Notes: generated by a model from the sequence alone, not told the origin. Positions 16,828 through 26,849 are shown, counted from the first letter of the stretch. The stretch: DNA of 40,912 bases from Candidatus Omnitrophota bacterium (GCA_024277375.1 JAJRVD010000104.1:1-40912); one strand, 5' to 3'. Made by a program: numbers and translations.

Positions 16828-18237
16828 TTAGTGTTTGGAGACCCACTCCGGCCGCTTAAAAAGGTTGATCATTAACGGCGCGGTAACGAAAACTACTATA
16901 CCCACGACAAGAAAAATAACATAAAAAGCCGGACTTCCCACCATAAGTTGTGCCGGAGGAAAAAAACCAACAGTTATCGCGAACACGGCACCAAATATTC
17001 CTATCCCGGAGACTATCCACATCCCGATATTTCCTCCCGGCACTCTGTATGCCCGATGGACTTCAGGCTGCGAATAACGTAATTTTATAGCCGCGGCGAA
17101 AAGCATGATATACATTATCAAGTAAAGGATGACCGTAAGAGCCGTAAGCAGAAAGAACGCGCTACTGATATTAGGCATCAGGAGATAAACCAGCGCAATC
17201 GTCGTTACTATCAGGCCCTGGACGAACAGAATATGTGTTGGAACACCATTAACATTCGTATGTGCCAAAAAAGGAGGTAGATCACCGTCCTCAGCGGTAG
17301 CAAGAAGCCCCTTACTGGGGCCTACTATCCAGGGAGTTACGGCCCCTATGGCCCCAAAAGCAATAAGAAACCCTATAACGGGAAGCAACCAATCCATATT
17401 GAATGAGTGGAGCAAGTCTTTAAACCCTTGCATGATACCGATCGTAAGGCTGATATTCTTTGCAGGGATCACTGCCGCGATAGACAATGAGCTGAAAGTG
17501 AAGACGATCACGATCATAGCTGCCGCAAGAAAGATCGCTTTCGGATAATCGCGTTTTGGGTTCCTTACTTCCAGCGCGTGAACAGCAGACACTTCCATGC
17601 CGGCAAAAAGCAGAACAACTCCGGCAAGAAACGAAATATTGGAAAAATTGCTAAAATCAGGAAAAATGCTGTGTGACGTGATGGCAAACTCAAGTGGGTT
17701 CCCTTTAAGCCACCACGTGACACCCAGAGCGATAATAAGTATACCCGGGAATATAGTGCCTCCTATAACGCCCGCGGTGGTAAGCCATCCGGAAGTTTTC
17801 ATGCCGCGAAAGTTCATCAACGTAGCTCCCCAGTACGCGACAAGTATTACTGTAATATTGAAAATTTTGCTACCGGCAAGTGCCGGATCCAGAAAAAGGT
17901 AGGATAACGCGCCCGCGGCGAACGCCAGTATCGTCGGATACCAGATAACATTCTGGATCCACTGGAGCCAGATAGCCATGAATCCCAGACGTCCCCCGAA
18001 AGCTTCTTTGACCCACCTGTAAACACCTCCGCCAACCGGCCAACCTGTAGCAAGCTCGGCGGATACAACCGATGTCGGGATTAGAAAGATCATTGTCGCG
18101 AACAAAAGAAAAAAGATCATCGGTAATCCTTCCTTAGCCATCATAGGCAGTCCTCTGAGATTCATGATAATGGCCACATTCAGCATCGAGAGAACAAAAA
18201 CACTTAACTGGCGATGTTTTCCGGACCTTTCTTCCAT
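16828..18237 (-). CDS. gadC: APC-superfamily GadC-like glutamate:GABA antiporter
   Basis: 'ELATGWPVGGGVYRWV', 'WIVGPSKGLLATAEDGDLPPFLAHTNVNGVPTHILFVQ', ~12 TM segments. Directly upstream of gadB. Confidence 0.8.
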   Translation of the reverse strand: MEERSGKHRQLSVFVLSMLNVAIIMNLRGLPMMAKEGLPMIFFLLFATMIFLIPTSVVSAELATGWPVGGGVYRWVKEAFGGRLGFMAIWLQWIQNVIWYPTILAFAAGALSYLFLDPALAGSKIFNITVILVAYWGATLMNFRGMKTSGWLTTAGVIGGTIFPGILIIALGVTWWLKGNPLEFAITSHSIFPDFSNFSNISFLAGVVLLFAGMEVSAVHALEVRNPKRDYPKAIFLAAAMIVIVFTFSSLSIAAVIPAKNISLTIGIMQGFKDLLHSFNMDWLLPVIGFLIAFGAIGAVTPWIVGPSKGLLATAEDGDLPPFLAHTNVNGVPTHILFVQGLIVTTIALVYLLMPNISSAFFLLTALTVILYLIMYIMLFAAAIKLRYSQPEVHRAYRVPGGNIGMWIVSGIGIFGAVFAITVGFFPPAQLMVGSPAFYVIFLVVGIVVFVTAPLMINLFKRPEWVSKH

Positions 18238-18302
18238 GCTGACATTATACCCTTAACATATTGATTTGTCTGTTAAATTCTATTTGTAGTATAATGCTTC
18301 CT

Positions 18303-19400
18303 ATGAATATTATTTTAATTGAACCGTACTATGCAGGATCTCATAAAGCCTGGGCAGATGACCTTAAAAAGTACAGCACTCATAACATCGATATCCTTTC
18401 CATGCCGGGCAGCTTTTGGAAATGGCGCATGCATGGCGGCGCGATAACCCTGGCCGAGAAATTCAATAAACTGGATTACCGACCGGATCTCATTTTGGCG
18501 ACAGATATGCTAAATCTGAGTAGTTTCCTTGCCCTTACTCGCAAAAAAACCGCAGGCATACCCACTGCGATATATTTTCATGAAAACCAGCTGAGCTACC
18601 CCTGGTCCCCGATAGACCGGGACGTACAAAAGAACCGCGATCATCACTATTCTTTCATAAACTACATCTCCGCGTATATAGCGGATACGGTCTTTTTTAA
18701 TTCCGCGTACCATAAGGACATTTTTCTTAAAAACCTGAAACCTTTCCTGAAAATGTTCCCCGACAACCAGGGGCTCAAAACAGTCGACGAGATAAACACG
18801 AAAAGCGAGGTTCTGCATCTCGGGGTCGATCTCAAAAAACTATCGCTTCAGGAACCAAAAACCGTAAACCACAAGAAGCCTTTACTTCTTTGGAACCACC
18901 GGTGGGAACATGACAAAAATCCGGAAGACTTTGTCAACGCGTTGATCTCACTGAAGAACAGGAATATAGATTTTAATGTGGCTTTTCTTGGAGAGTGTTT
19001 CAATAAAGTTCCGGAAATATTCTTAAAAGCTAAGAAGCACTTGAAAAAAAATATAGTTCATTTCGGATACGTGGAGAACCAAAACGAATATATTAACTGG
19101 TTATGGAGAGCTGATATCATACCGGTAACTTCTCATCATGACTTTTTCGGCACAAGTATCGTCCAGGCTATCTACTCGGGGTGCGTTCCACTCCTGCCGA
19201 AACGTCTATCCTATCCCGAGCTTGTGCCCATTAAGAAATATCCAGGTAATTTTTATTCGGACCAGGAAGACTTCATGAAAAAACTGGAAGATATAGTACT
19301 TAATCCCGAAAACTACCCTTCACCCTCTGAAGCCGTCACCAAATTCGATTGGTCAAACATAATATCCGAATACAATGAAAAACTAGCGTTAAACCGATGA
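18303..19400 (+). CDS. DUF3524/QTMAN-like glycosyltransferase (putative tRNA-queuosine mannosyltransferase family)
   Basis: 'LIEPYYAGSHKAWADDL', 'MPGSFWKWRMHGGA', 'YFHENQLSYPWSP', 'ALLWNHRWEHDKNP'-like motifs. Confidence 0.75.
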   Translation: MNIILIEPYYAGSHKAWADDLKKYSTHNIDILSMPGSFWKWRMHGGAITLAEKFNKLDYRPDLILATDMLNLSSFLALTRKKTAGIPTAIYFHENQLSYPWSPIDRDVQKNRDHHYSFINYISAYIADTVFFNSAYHKDIFLKNLKPFLKMFPDNQGLKTVDEINTKSEVLHLGVDLKKLSLQEPKTVNHKKPLLLWNHRWEHDKNPEDFVNALISLKNRNIDFNVAFLGECFNKVPEIFLKAKKHLKKNIVHFGYVENQNEYINWLWRADIIPVTSHHDFFGTSIVQAIYSGCVPLLPKRLSYPELVPIKKYPGNFYSDQEDFMKKLEDIVLNPENYPSPSEAVTKFDWSNIISEYNEKLALNR

Positions 19401-19469
19401 GCAACGTAAAGCAAATCAGTTTGGTCCGTTTGTGGGGGAATTTATTTAGGTTCCCAGATAGGCCTTTAT

Positions 19470-21374
19470 TTAATCAATGAATATCTCAGCATAGGTTTTC
19501 AACTTTCGATCGCCTACCCCGTACATCTCAGAAAAGTCTTCCAATGTCACAGGTTTTGAGGAGGCCATGTTTTTTAGCGATTTATCCCCGAAAATAACAT
19601 ACGCGGGAACTCTTCCTTCGCGAGCAAGTTCTGCCCGTTTTTTTCTAAGAACCTGAAACAACCCTTCATCCACACCTTCCCAATCTTTTTCTCTTTGTGC
19701 TTTGCGTTTCTTTTCGATCTTCTTTTTCTTAGCGGCGACAAGCGGTTTAGCCAAAGTCGGCATCATTTTTCCCACCAAAACCAACCTTCCCGCATCCGTT
19801 ACTGAAAGTGTCGAAAATTCTTCTTCTCTTTCAAGAAACCCCTGCCCCACCATCTGCTCGATCATATACCGGATAAAAGTCAATGATGATGAATCCATAC
19901 TACCAAAAGTCGACAGGTGTTGCTGACCCATACGTTCTATTTTCTCGGTATGACTCCCTTTTAACACATTCGCTATATGACCTGCGCCGAAACCATAATG
20001 TCTTCCGGATCTAACATCATCTATACAAGCTACTATGGTTTGGCCAATACTTGCCGCGTCTTCCACCATATCAAGTTCTTTCAAACAATAGTCACATGCC
20101 CCGCAATTCTCTTTTTCATATTCCTGTCCAAAATAATTCACCAAGACCTTATGCCGACACTGCGGCTGAGAACAAAAATTATAAATAGAGTTCAATTTGC
20201 TCATTGGAATATCTTTCTCTGAAGTTTGTTCGATAAAATAACTCCATGTACGATAATCCATCCCACCATACAACATATAACAAGCTGAGGCCAGTCCATC
20301 ACGTCCGGCACGCCCTGTTTCCTGATGATAATGCTCCACGCTTTTAGGCATGGCGGCATGAATGATAAAACGTATATTTGAACGATCTATACCCATGCCG
20401 AAAGCCACTGTCGCCACAATAATATCCACTTCTTCAGTCGCGAACATATCCTGATTATCATGACGAACACTATCCGGAAGCCCAGCGTGATAGGGAAGAT
20501 TTTTATATCCCATTCTATTTAATTTTTCAGATACCGAATCGACATCTTTCCGTCGGAGACAATAAATAATACCCGGCTCATTCTCATGCTTTTTCAAAAC
20601 ATCCACCACTTGAGTCATCATATTTGTACGCGGCGCGACACGATAAGTAAGATTATCCCTGTCAACATGACCTATATGCTTATCAGCCTCTTCTAATCTC
20701 AGTTGTTCAATTATATCCCGCTGAACTTCTTTTGTCGCGGTCGCTGTAAAAGCATGGATTTTCGCGGGATGAAACGCCTCCTTGATCATACAGAGATTAC
20801 GATAATCCGATCTGAAATCATGTCCCCAATGACTAATACAATGCGCTTCATCGATAACAAAAAAAGAAAGCTTCGTTGAACTTAAAAGTTCAACCGTTCC
20901 TTCTTTCTGGAGTCGCTCAGGCGCGATATACAATAACTTCACTTCACCTGAACGCACTTCCTTTATTACTTCACGCTGCAAACTGACAAGCATCCCCGAA
21001 TTTAAACATCGGGCCTCAATACCTTTACCTCTTAAGTCATCCACTTGATCTTTCATGAGAGATATTAACGGTGAAATGACAACGGCCATACCTTCCGTCA
21101 ATAAAGCCGGGAGTTGAAAACAAAGAGATTTCCCGCCGCCGGTGGGCATGACCGTTAAACTCTCCCTCCCCTCTAAAACAGAACTCATTGATTCTGCCTG
21201 AAATGGACGGAGAGTAGTATACCCCCAATATTTTTTTAACGTATCCAGTAAAAGAGGGACAGACACCTGTTTTTCTCCTTGTCTTCTTGATGGTGATAGA
21301 AATATATTATTATCAGGGTGAGGAGACCCTGGCCATAAGACATGCTTTCGTAGTAGAATTTTTTGATATCCCAC
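19470..21374 (-). CDS. recQ: ATP-dependent DNA helicase RecQ
   Basis: 'TLRPFQAESMSSVLEGRESLTVMPTGGGKSLCFQLPAL', 'DEAHCISHWGHDFRSDY', 'HQETGRAGRDG', RecQ zinc Cys cluster and a C-terminal HRDC-like region. Exact start uncertain. Confidence 0.9.
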   Translation of the reverse strand: MGYQKILLRKHVLWPGSPHPDNNIFLSPSRRQGEKQVSVPLLLDTLKKYWGYTTLRPFQAESMSSVLEGRESLTVMPTGGGKSLCFQLPALLTEGMAVVISPLISLMKDQVDDLRGKGIEARCLNSGMLVSLQREVIKEVRSGEVKLLYIAPERLQKEGTVELLSSTKLSFFVIDEAHCISHWGHDFRSDYRNLCMIKEAFHPAKIHAFTATATKEVQRDIIEQLRLEEADKHIGHVDRDNLTYRVAPRTNMMTQVVDVLKKHENEPGIIYCLRRKDVDSVSEKLNRMGYKNLPYHAGLPDSVRHDNQDMFATEEVDIIVATVAFGMGIDRSNIRFIIHAAMPKSVEHYHQETGRAGRDGLASACYMLYGGMDYRTWSYFIEQTSEKDIPMSKLNSIYNFCSQPQCRHKVLVNYFGQEYEKENCGACDYCLKELDMVEDAASIGQTIVACIDDVRSGRHYGFGAGHIANVLKGSHTEKIERMGQQHLSTFGSMDSSSLTFIRYMIEQMVGQGFLEREEEFSTLSVTDAGRLVLVGKMMPTLAKPLVAAKKKKIEKKRKAQREKDWEGVDEGLFQVLRKKRAELAREGRVPAYVIFGDKSLKNMASSKPVTLEDFSEMYGVGDRKLKTYAEIFID

Positions 21375-21403
21375 CGTGACATTAGAAAAGATGCGCTCAA
21401 GCT

Positions 21404-23023
21404 TTAATCATGATACAACTTGTGACGTCTTTCTTCTATGTCCTTGTTGGACAGGTACTCGTCATACTTCATCCCAACTCTGTCAATGTGCCCGCGCGGC
21501 GTTACCTCGACAATGCGGTTTGCTACCGTCTGGACCAACTGGTGATCATGCGATGAAAAAAGAATAGTTCCTTTAAAGCTTGTAAGACCGTCGTTCAATG
21601 CCGCGATAGATTCCAAATCCAAGTGGCTTGTAGGCTCATTCAATATCAAAACATTAGCCTGCGCTAACATCATACGCGCCAGCATACATCGAACTCGTTC
21701 TCCTCCGGAAAGAACATTTACTTTTTTAAAAACTTCTTCTCCCGAGAAAAGCATACGCCCGAGAAACCCGCGGACAAATGTTGACTCCGTATTATCCGTA
21801 TACCGCGAAAGCCAGTCTACCAGATCCATATCCGAGTCAAAATAGCCCGCGTTGTCCTTAGGATAATACGCGCGATTTGTCGATACCCCCCAATTTAATA
21901 CACCCGAGTCCGGCTTTATCTCATCCATAAGTACCTGAAAGAGAGTTGTTTTGACAATGTCATTGTGCCCGACAAAAGCTATCTTATCACCCGGCTCGAC
22001 CCTGATATCAAAATCCTTGAACATGATCTCGCCATCCTGTGACTTGGACAGTTTTTGGATATTTAAAATATTATTTCCGGCATCACGTTCCTGCTCAAAA
22101 TTGATATACGGATATTTCCTTGAAGACGGCTTAATATCTTCAAGTGTAAGATTATCCAGGATCTTTTTTCGGCTGGTAGCCTGCTTTGCTTTGGAAGCAT
22201 TCGCGCTGAAACGCCTTATAAAATCCTGTAATTCTTTACGTTTATCAGCTATTTTTTTATTGGCTTGATCACGTTGCTCAAGGACAAGCTGAGTCGACTT
22301 CATCCAGAAAGTATAATTTCCCGGATACAACTCTATCTTTTCGTAATCGATATCCGCTATATGAGTACAAACTTTATCAAGAAAATGCCGATCGTGAGAA
22401 ATAACTATAGCGGTATTGTTGAAATTGCACAAAAAACCCTCGAGCCAAACACAAGTCTCTACATCCAGATGGTTGGTAGGCTCATCCAAGAGCAGGATAT
22501 CCGGATTCCCAAATAGTGCTTGAGCCAGAAGAACACGAACTTTCTGCCAACCCTCTAGCTGCTTCATCTCTACATCAAGAAGGTCTTGCGAGATACCCAC
22601 ATTGTTTAACAGCTTAGCCGCGTCGGCCTCAGCGTTCCATCCATCAAGTTCGGCAAACTCGCCCTCAAGTTCAGAAACACGCATCCCGTCATCCTCAGAA
22701 AAATCCTCTTTCGCGTAAAGCTCGTCCTTCTGCGTCATTACTTCATAAAGACGTTTGTGCCCCATTATCACCGTCATAAGAACCGTATATTCATCGAAGG
22801 CGAACTGGTCCTGTTTTAAAATGGAGAGTCTTTTCCCGGGCTCAATAAAAATATCTCCGGAAGTAGTCTCAAGGTCACCTGAAAGCATCTTCAAGAATGT
22901 CGATTTACCCGAACCATTCGCGCCTATCAGTCCGTAACAATTACCCTGCACAAAAGTAATATTTACCTTAGAAAAAAGTTTTCGCTTGCCAAATTGAAGC
23001 GACACGCCATTAGCCGTTATCAT
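21404..23023 (-). CDS. ABC-F family ATPase (YbiT/YkpA-like)
   Basis: Two NBDs with the ABC-F linker. NBD1 Walker A GANGSGKS; NBD2 LSGGE signature. Confidence 0.85.
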   Translation of the reverse strand: MITANGVSLQFGKRKLFSKVNITFVQGNCYGLIGANGSGKSTFLKMLSGDLETTSGDIFIEPGKRLSILKQDQFAFDEYTVLMTVIMGHKRLYEVMTQKDELYAKEDFSEDDGMRVSELEGEFAELDGWNAEADAAKLLNNVGISQDLLDVEMKQLEGWQKVRVLLAQALFGNPDILLLDEPTNHLDVETCVWLEGFLCNFNNTAIVISHDRHFLDKVCTHIADIDYEKIELYPGNYTFWMKSTQLVLEQRDQANKKIADKRKELQDFIRRFSANASKAKQATSRKKILDNLTLEDIKPSSRKYPYINFEQERDAGNNILNIQKLSKSQDGEIMFKDFDIRVEPGDKIAFVGHNDIVKTTLFQVLMDEIKPDSGVLNWGVSTNRAYYPKDNAGYFDSDMDLVDWLSRYTDNTESTFVRGFLGRMLFSGEEVFKKVNVLSGGERVRCMLARMMLAQANVLILNEPTSHLDLESIAALNDGLTSFKGTILFSSHDHQLVQTVANRIVEVTPRGHIDRVGMKYDEYLSNKDIEERRHKLYHD

Positions 23024-23053
23024 ACTCTTCCTTCTTAATTACATATAAAGTTA

Positions 23054-23091
23054 AAACAGTAGGGGCACGGCATGCCGTGCCCCTACTGTTT
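23054..23091. repeat. 38-bp perfect palindrome (GTAGGGG...CCCCTAC family)
   Basis: AAACAGTAGGGGCACGGCATGCCGTGCCCCTACTGTTT. Confidence 0.95.
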
Positions 23092-23111
23092 CTATTTCTT
23101 TGAGCGGTTAC

Positions 23112-24566
23112 CTACACCGTGCCTCTGCGCTCTTCAAGTTGTTTGCGGATTTCCGCGGATTTTTGTTTTGTGAGTGGCATACGCAAAACAAAAATAATAG
23201 CGATAACCAGCCCCGCGATCGGTAAAAACGCAAGACTGGCGCGAATACCTAATATGGTTTCGGGTGCTTGCACTTTAAGTTTCCAGGTAAAACCTACCCA
23301 CGACAAAATAAGACCGGAGAAAAAATACCCTAATGAATTCCCCAGTTTAAGGATATAAGAAGCACAAGCGGTAAAAGAACCTTCCCTTCTTTCATGAGTA
23401 TTAAGCTCATCGTAGTCAATAATGTCAGCGCCAATGGAGCTATGCAGCATCCAGAGAGATGCCGCGGCCATTCCCATCAAACCTGACGCGACGGTTTGCA
23501 GCCAGATGATCTTTGGTGTATACAGGAACCAGGAACCGCCATAACCCAATATACCTATACAGCAGGCAACTACTACCGCCCTGCGCTTGCCGATATGATG
23601 TGCTATAGTCGCGAGGATCGGAACACCTATAACGCCTCCCAGCATAAAAGCCACGCCCATCCAAAACTGCCAATTATCTCCGACAATTTTGTCACCGGCG
23701 GATACATAAAAAACCGTGGCATAGTAACCAAGAGAGCCCACCATGCTCGTACCCACGATAAACGCAGCACCCACGATGATCATCTGACGAAAAGGCTTAC
23801 ACTTAAGAGTCTCACCATAGGAACTTAATAAGGAAATTTTCTCAGTAACTTTCACCACAACTTTTTCATAGTAGCGTTCTTTAACCCTGAAGAAAATAAT
23901 AACGGCAAACATAGCCATTACCACACCCAGGATCGATGAATACACCTTAAGCCCCAGGAGTACATTTTTTTCTCCTGTTCCCGGAATAAGAAACCAGGCC
24001 AAATTGGTAAACCTCAGTGCGTAAAAATTACCCAATTCTGATATCTTTTGAGCCATGCTGCGATAGGCCATGAGGGAAGTACGCTCCTCATAATCAGGCG
24101 TCATTTCATTGCTTAAACTGTAGTAAGGCACGGTAAAGGAACTGATTATAGGAATATAGATCATATTGGACAGTATCATATACCAGAATATCACGGACAC
24201 GCCAAGGAATTTATGATCCACCCAGGACGGCGAGATCCAAAACAAGATCGGCAGCATCACGCCGCTTAAAATACCGGCGATCAAAATAAAAGGACGGCGA
24301 CGACCGTGTCTGGTACGCAAATTATCGGACACCCACCCTACCACAGGATCAACAATGGCATCAAAGATGCGGATCAGTGTAAGAGCCAAACCCACCAGCC
24401 ACGGGCTAACACCCAAATACATATTAAAAACAGCGAAAGCTACAGACGGGTACAACCAGAGACCCCACATATCAACTGCCGTGCCAAGACCATAGAACAT
24501 CTTGGTTGGGATCGGAAGACTATCCCGCAGAGTTTTCTTTTCTTTAACAACGTTGGTTTCTTCCAT
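23112..24566 (-). CDS. MFS transporter, glycoside-pentoside-hexuronide:cation symporter-like
   Basis: 'YGLGTAVDMWGLWL', 'RIFDAIVDPVVGWVSDNLRTRHGRRRPFIL' and other GPH family signatures. Confidence 0.8.
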   Translation of the reverse strand: MEETNVVKEKKTLRDSLPIPTKMFYGLGTAVDMWGLWLYPSVAFAVFNMYLGVSPWLVGLALTLIRIFDAIVDPVVGWVSDNLRTRHGRRRPFILIAGILSGVMLPILFWISPSWVDHKFLGVSVIFWYMILSNMIYIPIISSFTVPYYSLSNEMTPDYEERTSLMAYRSMAQKISELGNFYALRFTNLAWFLIPGTGEKNVLLGLKVYSSILGVVMAMFAVIIFFRVKERYYEKVVVKVTEKISLLSSYGETLKCKPFRQMIIVGAAFIVGTSMVGSLGYYATVFYVSAGDKIVGDNWQFWMGVAFMLGGVIGVPILATIAHHIGKRRAVVVACCIGILGYGGSWFLYTPKIIWLQTVASGLMGMAAASLWMLHSSIGADIIDYDELNTHERREGSFTACASYILKLGNSLGYFFSGLILSWVGFTWKLKVQAPETILGIRASLAFLPIAGLVIAIIFVLRMPLTKQKSAEIRKQLEERRGTV

Positions 24567-24586
24567 TCATTTCTCCTTTTTTTATA

Positions 24587-24614
24587 GTAGGGGCGTATTG
24601 CGATACGCCCCTAC
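24587..24614. repeat. GTAGGGG...CCCCTAC palindromic repeat
   Basis: GTAGGGGCGTAT-TGCG-ATACGCCCCTAC, 12-bp arms. Confidence 0.9.
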
Positions 24615-24625
24615 ATAGCAGTCTT

Positions 24626-25405
24626 TTAAGCGATATCCAACCATTCCGTATCAGCTCTATTCCATTCCAGGATCGCGTGTCCCCTATCCTCAAAGAATGC
24701 CCGGATCTTTTCTTGATCGTATTTTAACAGGTCCCTGAGAATAGGCACCAGGACGGACAATACATTATCTGACAGCACACTTCTCCGACAAATATGGCCC
24801 ATATACGGCGCGGGAGACACGGTTATTGTATAACCCTCATAAGACAAAATATGCAACATCACATGGACATCACTTGAACCGTCCCCCACATATATGATGG
24901 CATCCCTGGCAACATTCTCTTTTTGCTTTAACATATCGATGGTAGCTACTTTCGCGTGCCCGGCGTTAGTCCTTTCAACATCCAGGACGATATCATTTTC
25001 ATAGATGAACGTCGTGCCGAAAATGTTCTCACCGGGAAAACTTTGTTCTACCGCTTTCTCGACGCACTCTTTAGGCGCCGCGGATACTATGTACGGGCTG
25101 AAACTATAATCATCAATCCCTTCATTCAGAATATTGATCAGTTCGGAAACGCCTTTTTTCAGTTCAACCTCGCCTCCGACCTCATAAAGAAGGTCACGGC
25201 TCACTTTCCCGACATAATCCGGGTCCCGGATCATCAAATGAGCGAGCTCTCCGCCGAGCTGTACGATGTTTCTGCGTTTTATCTCTTCTATCTTTCGGTC
25301 AAATTGATCCGAAGAAACTCCCAACTTCTCACTTAGTATGTACCCTACGTCTCCCGTAGACAGTGTTTTGTCAAAATCAGAGACAAAGAGAATTTTTTTC
25401 TTCAT
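24626..25405 (-). CDS. HAD-superfamily phosphatase (phosphoserine phosphatase/MtnX-like)
   Basis: 'FVSDFDKTLSTGD' motif I and 'IIYVGDGSSDVHVM' motif IV. Confidence 0.8.
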   Translation of the reverse strand: MKKKILFVSDFDKTLSTGDVGYILSEKLGVSSDQFDRKIEEIKRRNIVQLGGELAHLMIRDPDYVGKVSRDLLYEVGGEVELKKGVSELINILNEGIDDYSFSPYIVSAAPKECVEKAVEQSFPGENIFGTTFIYENDIVLDVERTNAGHAKVATIDMLKQKENVARDAIIYVGDGSSDVHVMLHILSYEGYTITVSPAPYMGHICRRSVLSDNVLSVLVPILRDLLKYDQEKIRAFFEDRGHAILEWNRADTEWLDIA

Positions 25406-25526
25406 TTCGAGCGCACTCCCATTCTTCCTACATTTACGTATCCGTAAGAGAGCCCTTAGTTTACCACCCGCACGATGAAATAACAATAAAAAACTATATA
25501 CTGAAAATCGTAAAGGTAGTAGAATA

Positions 25527-25554
25527 GTAGGGGCACGGCATGCCTCACCCCTAC
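25527..25554. repeat. imperfect GTAGGGG...CCCCTAC palindrome
   Basis: GTAGGGGCACGGCATGCCTCACCCCTAC. Left arm matches 23054-23091; right arm diverges at three bases. Confidence 0.9.
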
Positions 25555-25574
25555 CTTACGGGAGAAAAATTGAA

Positions 25575-26849
25575 TTGATGGACATTAAAGACATATTAAC
25601 AAATAGTCTCGGCATAAACGACCTCACAGAAGCTTCTTTAAAAGAAGCCATAGTATCTCATTATCATCACCAGACCGATGACAAAAAAAGGCGTATAAAT
25701 CGTGAAATCGCCCATGAAGTCATAAAAGCCGTAAGAACCACCGAAAGTAAGAAAGACTGCGAGGACACAGGAAAACCGGGATCTTTACCGGAAACTCGTG
25801 TACTGGGAATAAATTACATCAGTCCTCTTGACGTTACAATTGAATGGAAAACTGAACCCGACGGCACTCTTAAGCTGGCAAAATACCACATAGATTCTGG
25901 GGGAGATCAAATCAACGTCTCAAAGGTATTCAGCCATTTCAATGAAAATATCGCGTTAGTGGCCCTGACAGGAAAAGAGAAGGCGGAAATCACAGATGAA
26001 TGGGAAAGAAATTTCCTAAACAACAGTATAATACCCGTACTTATCCGTTGTGGCGAAGAAGACGGGCAGGTAGCGGTTTTGAACATGATCGACGATGAGC
26101 CGCTTCCCGTAATGTACGGCTGGGCGGATGAACTCTCAAAAGACACAGTAGAGAATATCGATCGGGAAGCGCTACGGGTGCTTGACGCGATGCTTGACGA
26201 CGGAAGAGATAACATCTGGATGGCCCTTTCGGCCGGAGGGCCCGTGAGATATAATAGTGATCTTGCCTATTACGCTTCGCTTGTAAAACAAGTTAAAAAG
26301 AAATATCCGAACCGGGTGAAATTGCTGATCGATTTTAAATATACTTCCGGAGCTGAGGAAGCCCTGTCAGTTTTGAATATCCCCAGAGAAGCACCCCAGG
26401 ATATAATTAAACCTAACTTGGAAGAATTTATACAGATCCTGATCGCAAGCGGCCTGTCAGAAAGTGGCTCACTGGACGAAAATACAATTACTGAAAATGA
26501 CATTAAAACATACGCGATAAAATTGAGAGATAAGTATAATCTCCTGGGAGTGCTTGTTTCAATGGACAAAAATGGCTTGATGCTTGTTATGCAAAATAAG
26601 GTCATTAAGGAAAACGGCATCAAGATAATACCGGCATGCCATACAGCCGCCGGGGATTCACTTAAAGCGGGATTCCTTTACGCCCTTTCCAATGGAAAGT
26701 CATTCGAAGAAGCCATACATACCGGAAACCTTTTCGGAGCCTCAACGGCCTCGATGGAAGGCTCTCAAACTGTCACACTGGAAGTGCTAACTAAGACTGA
26801 GGCATTAGCCGACGCGCAGGGTGTGAAACCGACAGTAGAGCTCGTATAG
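25575..26849 (+). CDS. PfkB-family carbohydrate kinase
   Basis: 'HTAAGDSLKAGFLYALSNG' resembles the PfkB signature 2 (..GAGDxFxAG..), with a ribokinase-like order of motifs. Confidence 0.7.
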   Translation: MMDIKDILTNSLGINDLTEASLKEAIVSHYHHQTDDKKRRINREIAHEVIKAVRTTESKKDCEDTGKPGSLPETRVLGINYISPLDVTIEWKTEPDGTLKLAKYHIDSGGDQINVSKVFSHFNENIALVALTGKEKAEITDEWERNFLNNSIIPVLIRCGEEDGQVAVLNMIDDEPLPVMYGWADELSKDTVENIDREALRVLDAMLDDGRDNIWMALSAGGPVRYNSDLAYYASLVKQVKKKYPNRVKLLIDFKYTSGAEEALSVLNIPREAPQDIIKPNLEEFIQILIASGLSESGSLDENTITENDIKTYAIKLRDKYNLLGVLVSMDKNGLMLVMQNKVIKENGIKIIPACHTAAGDSLKAGFLYALSNGKSFEEAIHTGNLFGASTASMEGSQTVTLEVLTKTEALADAQGVKPTVELV

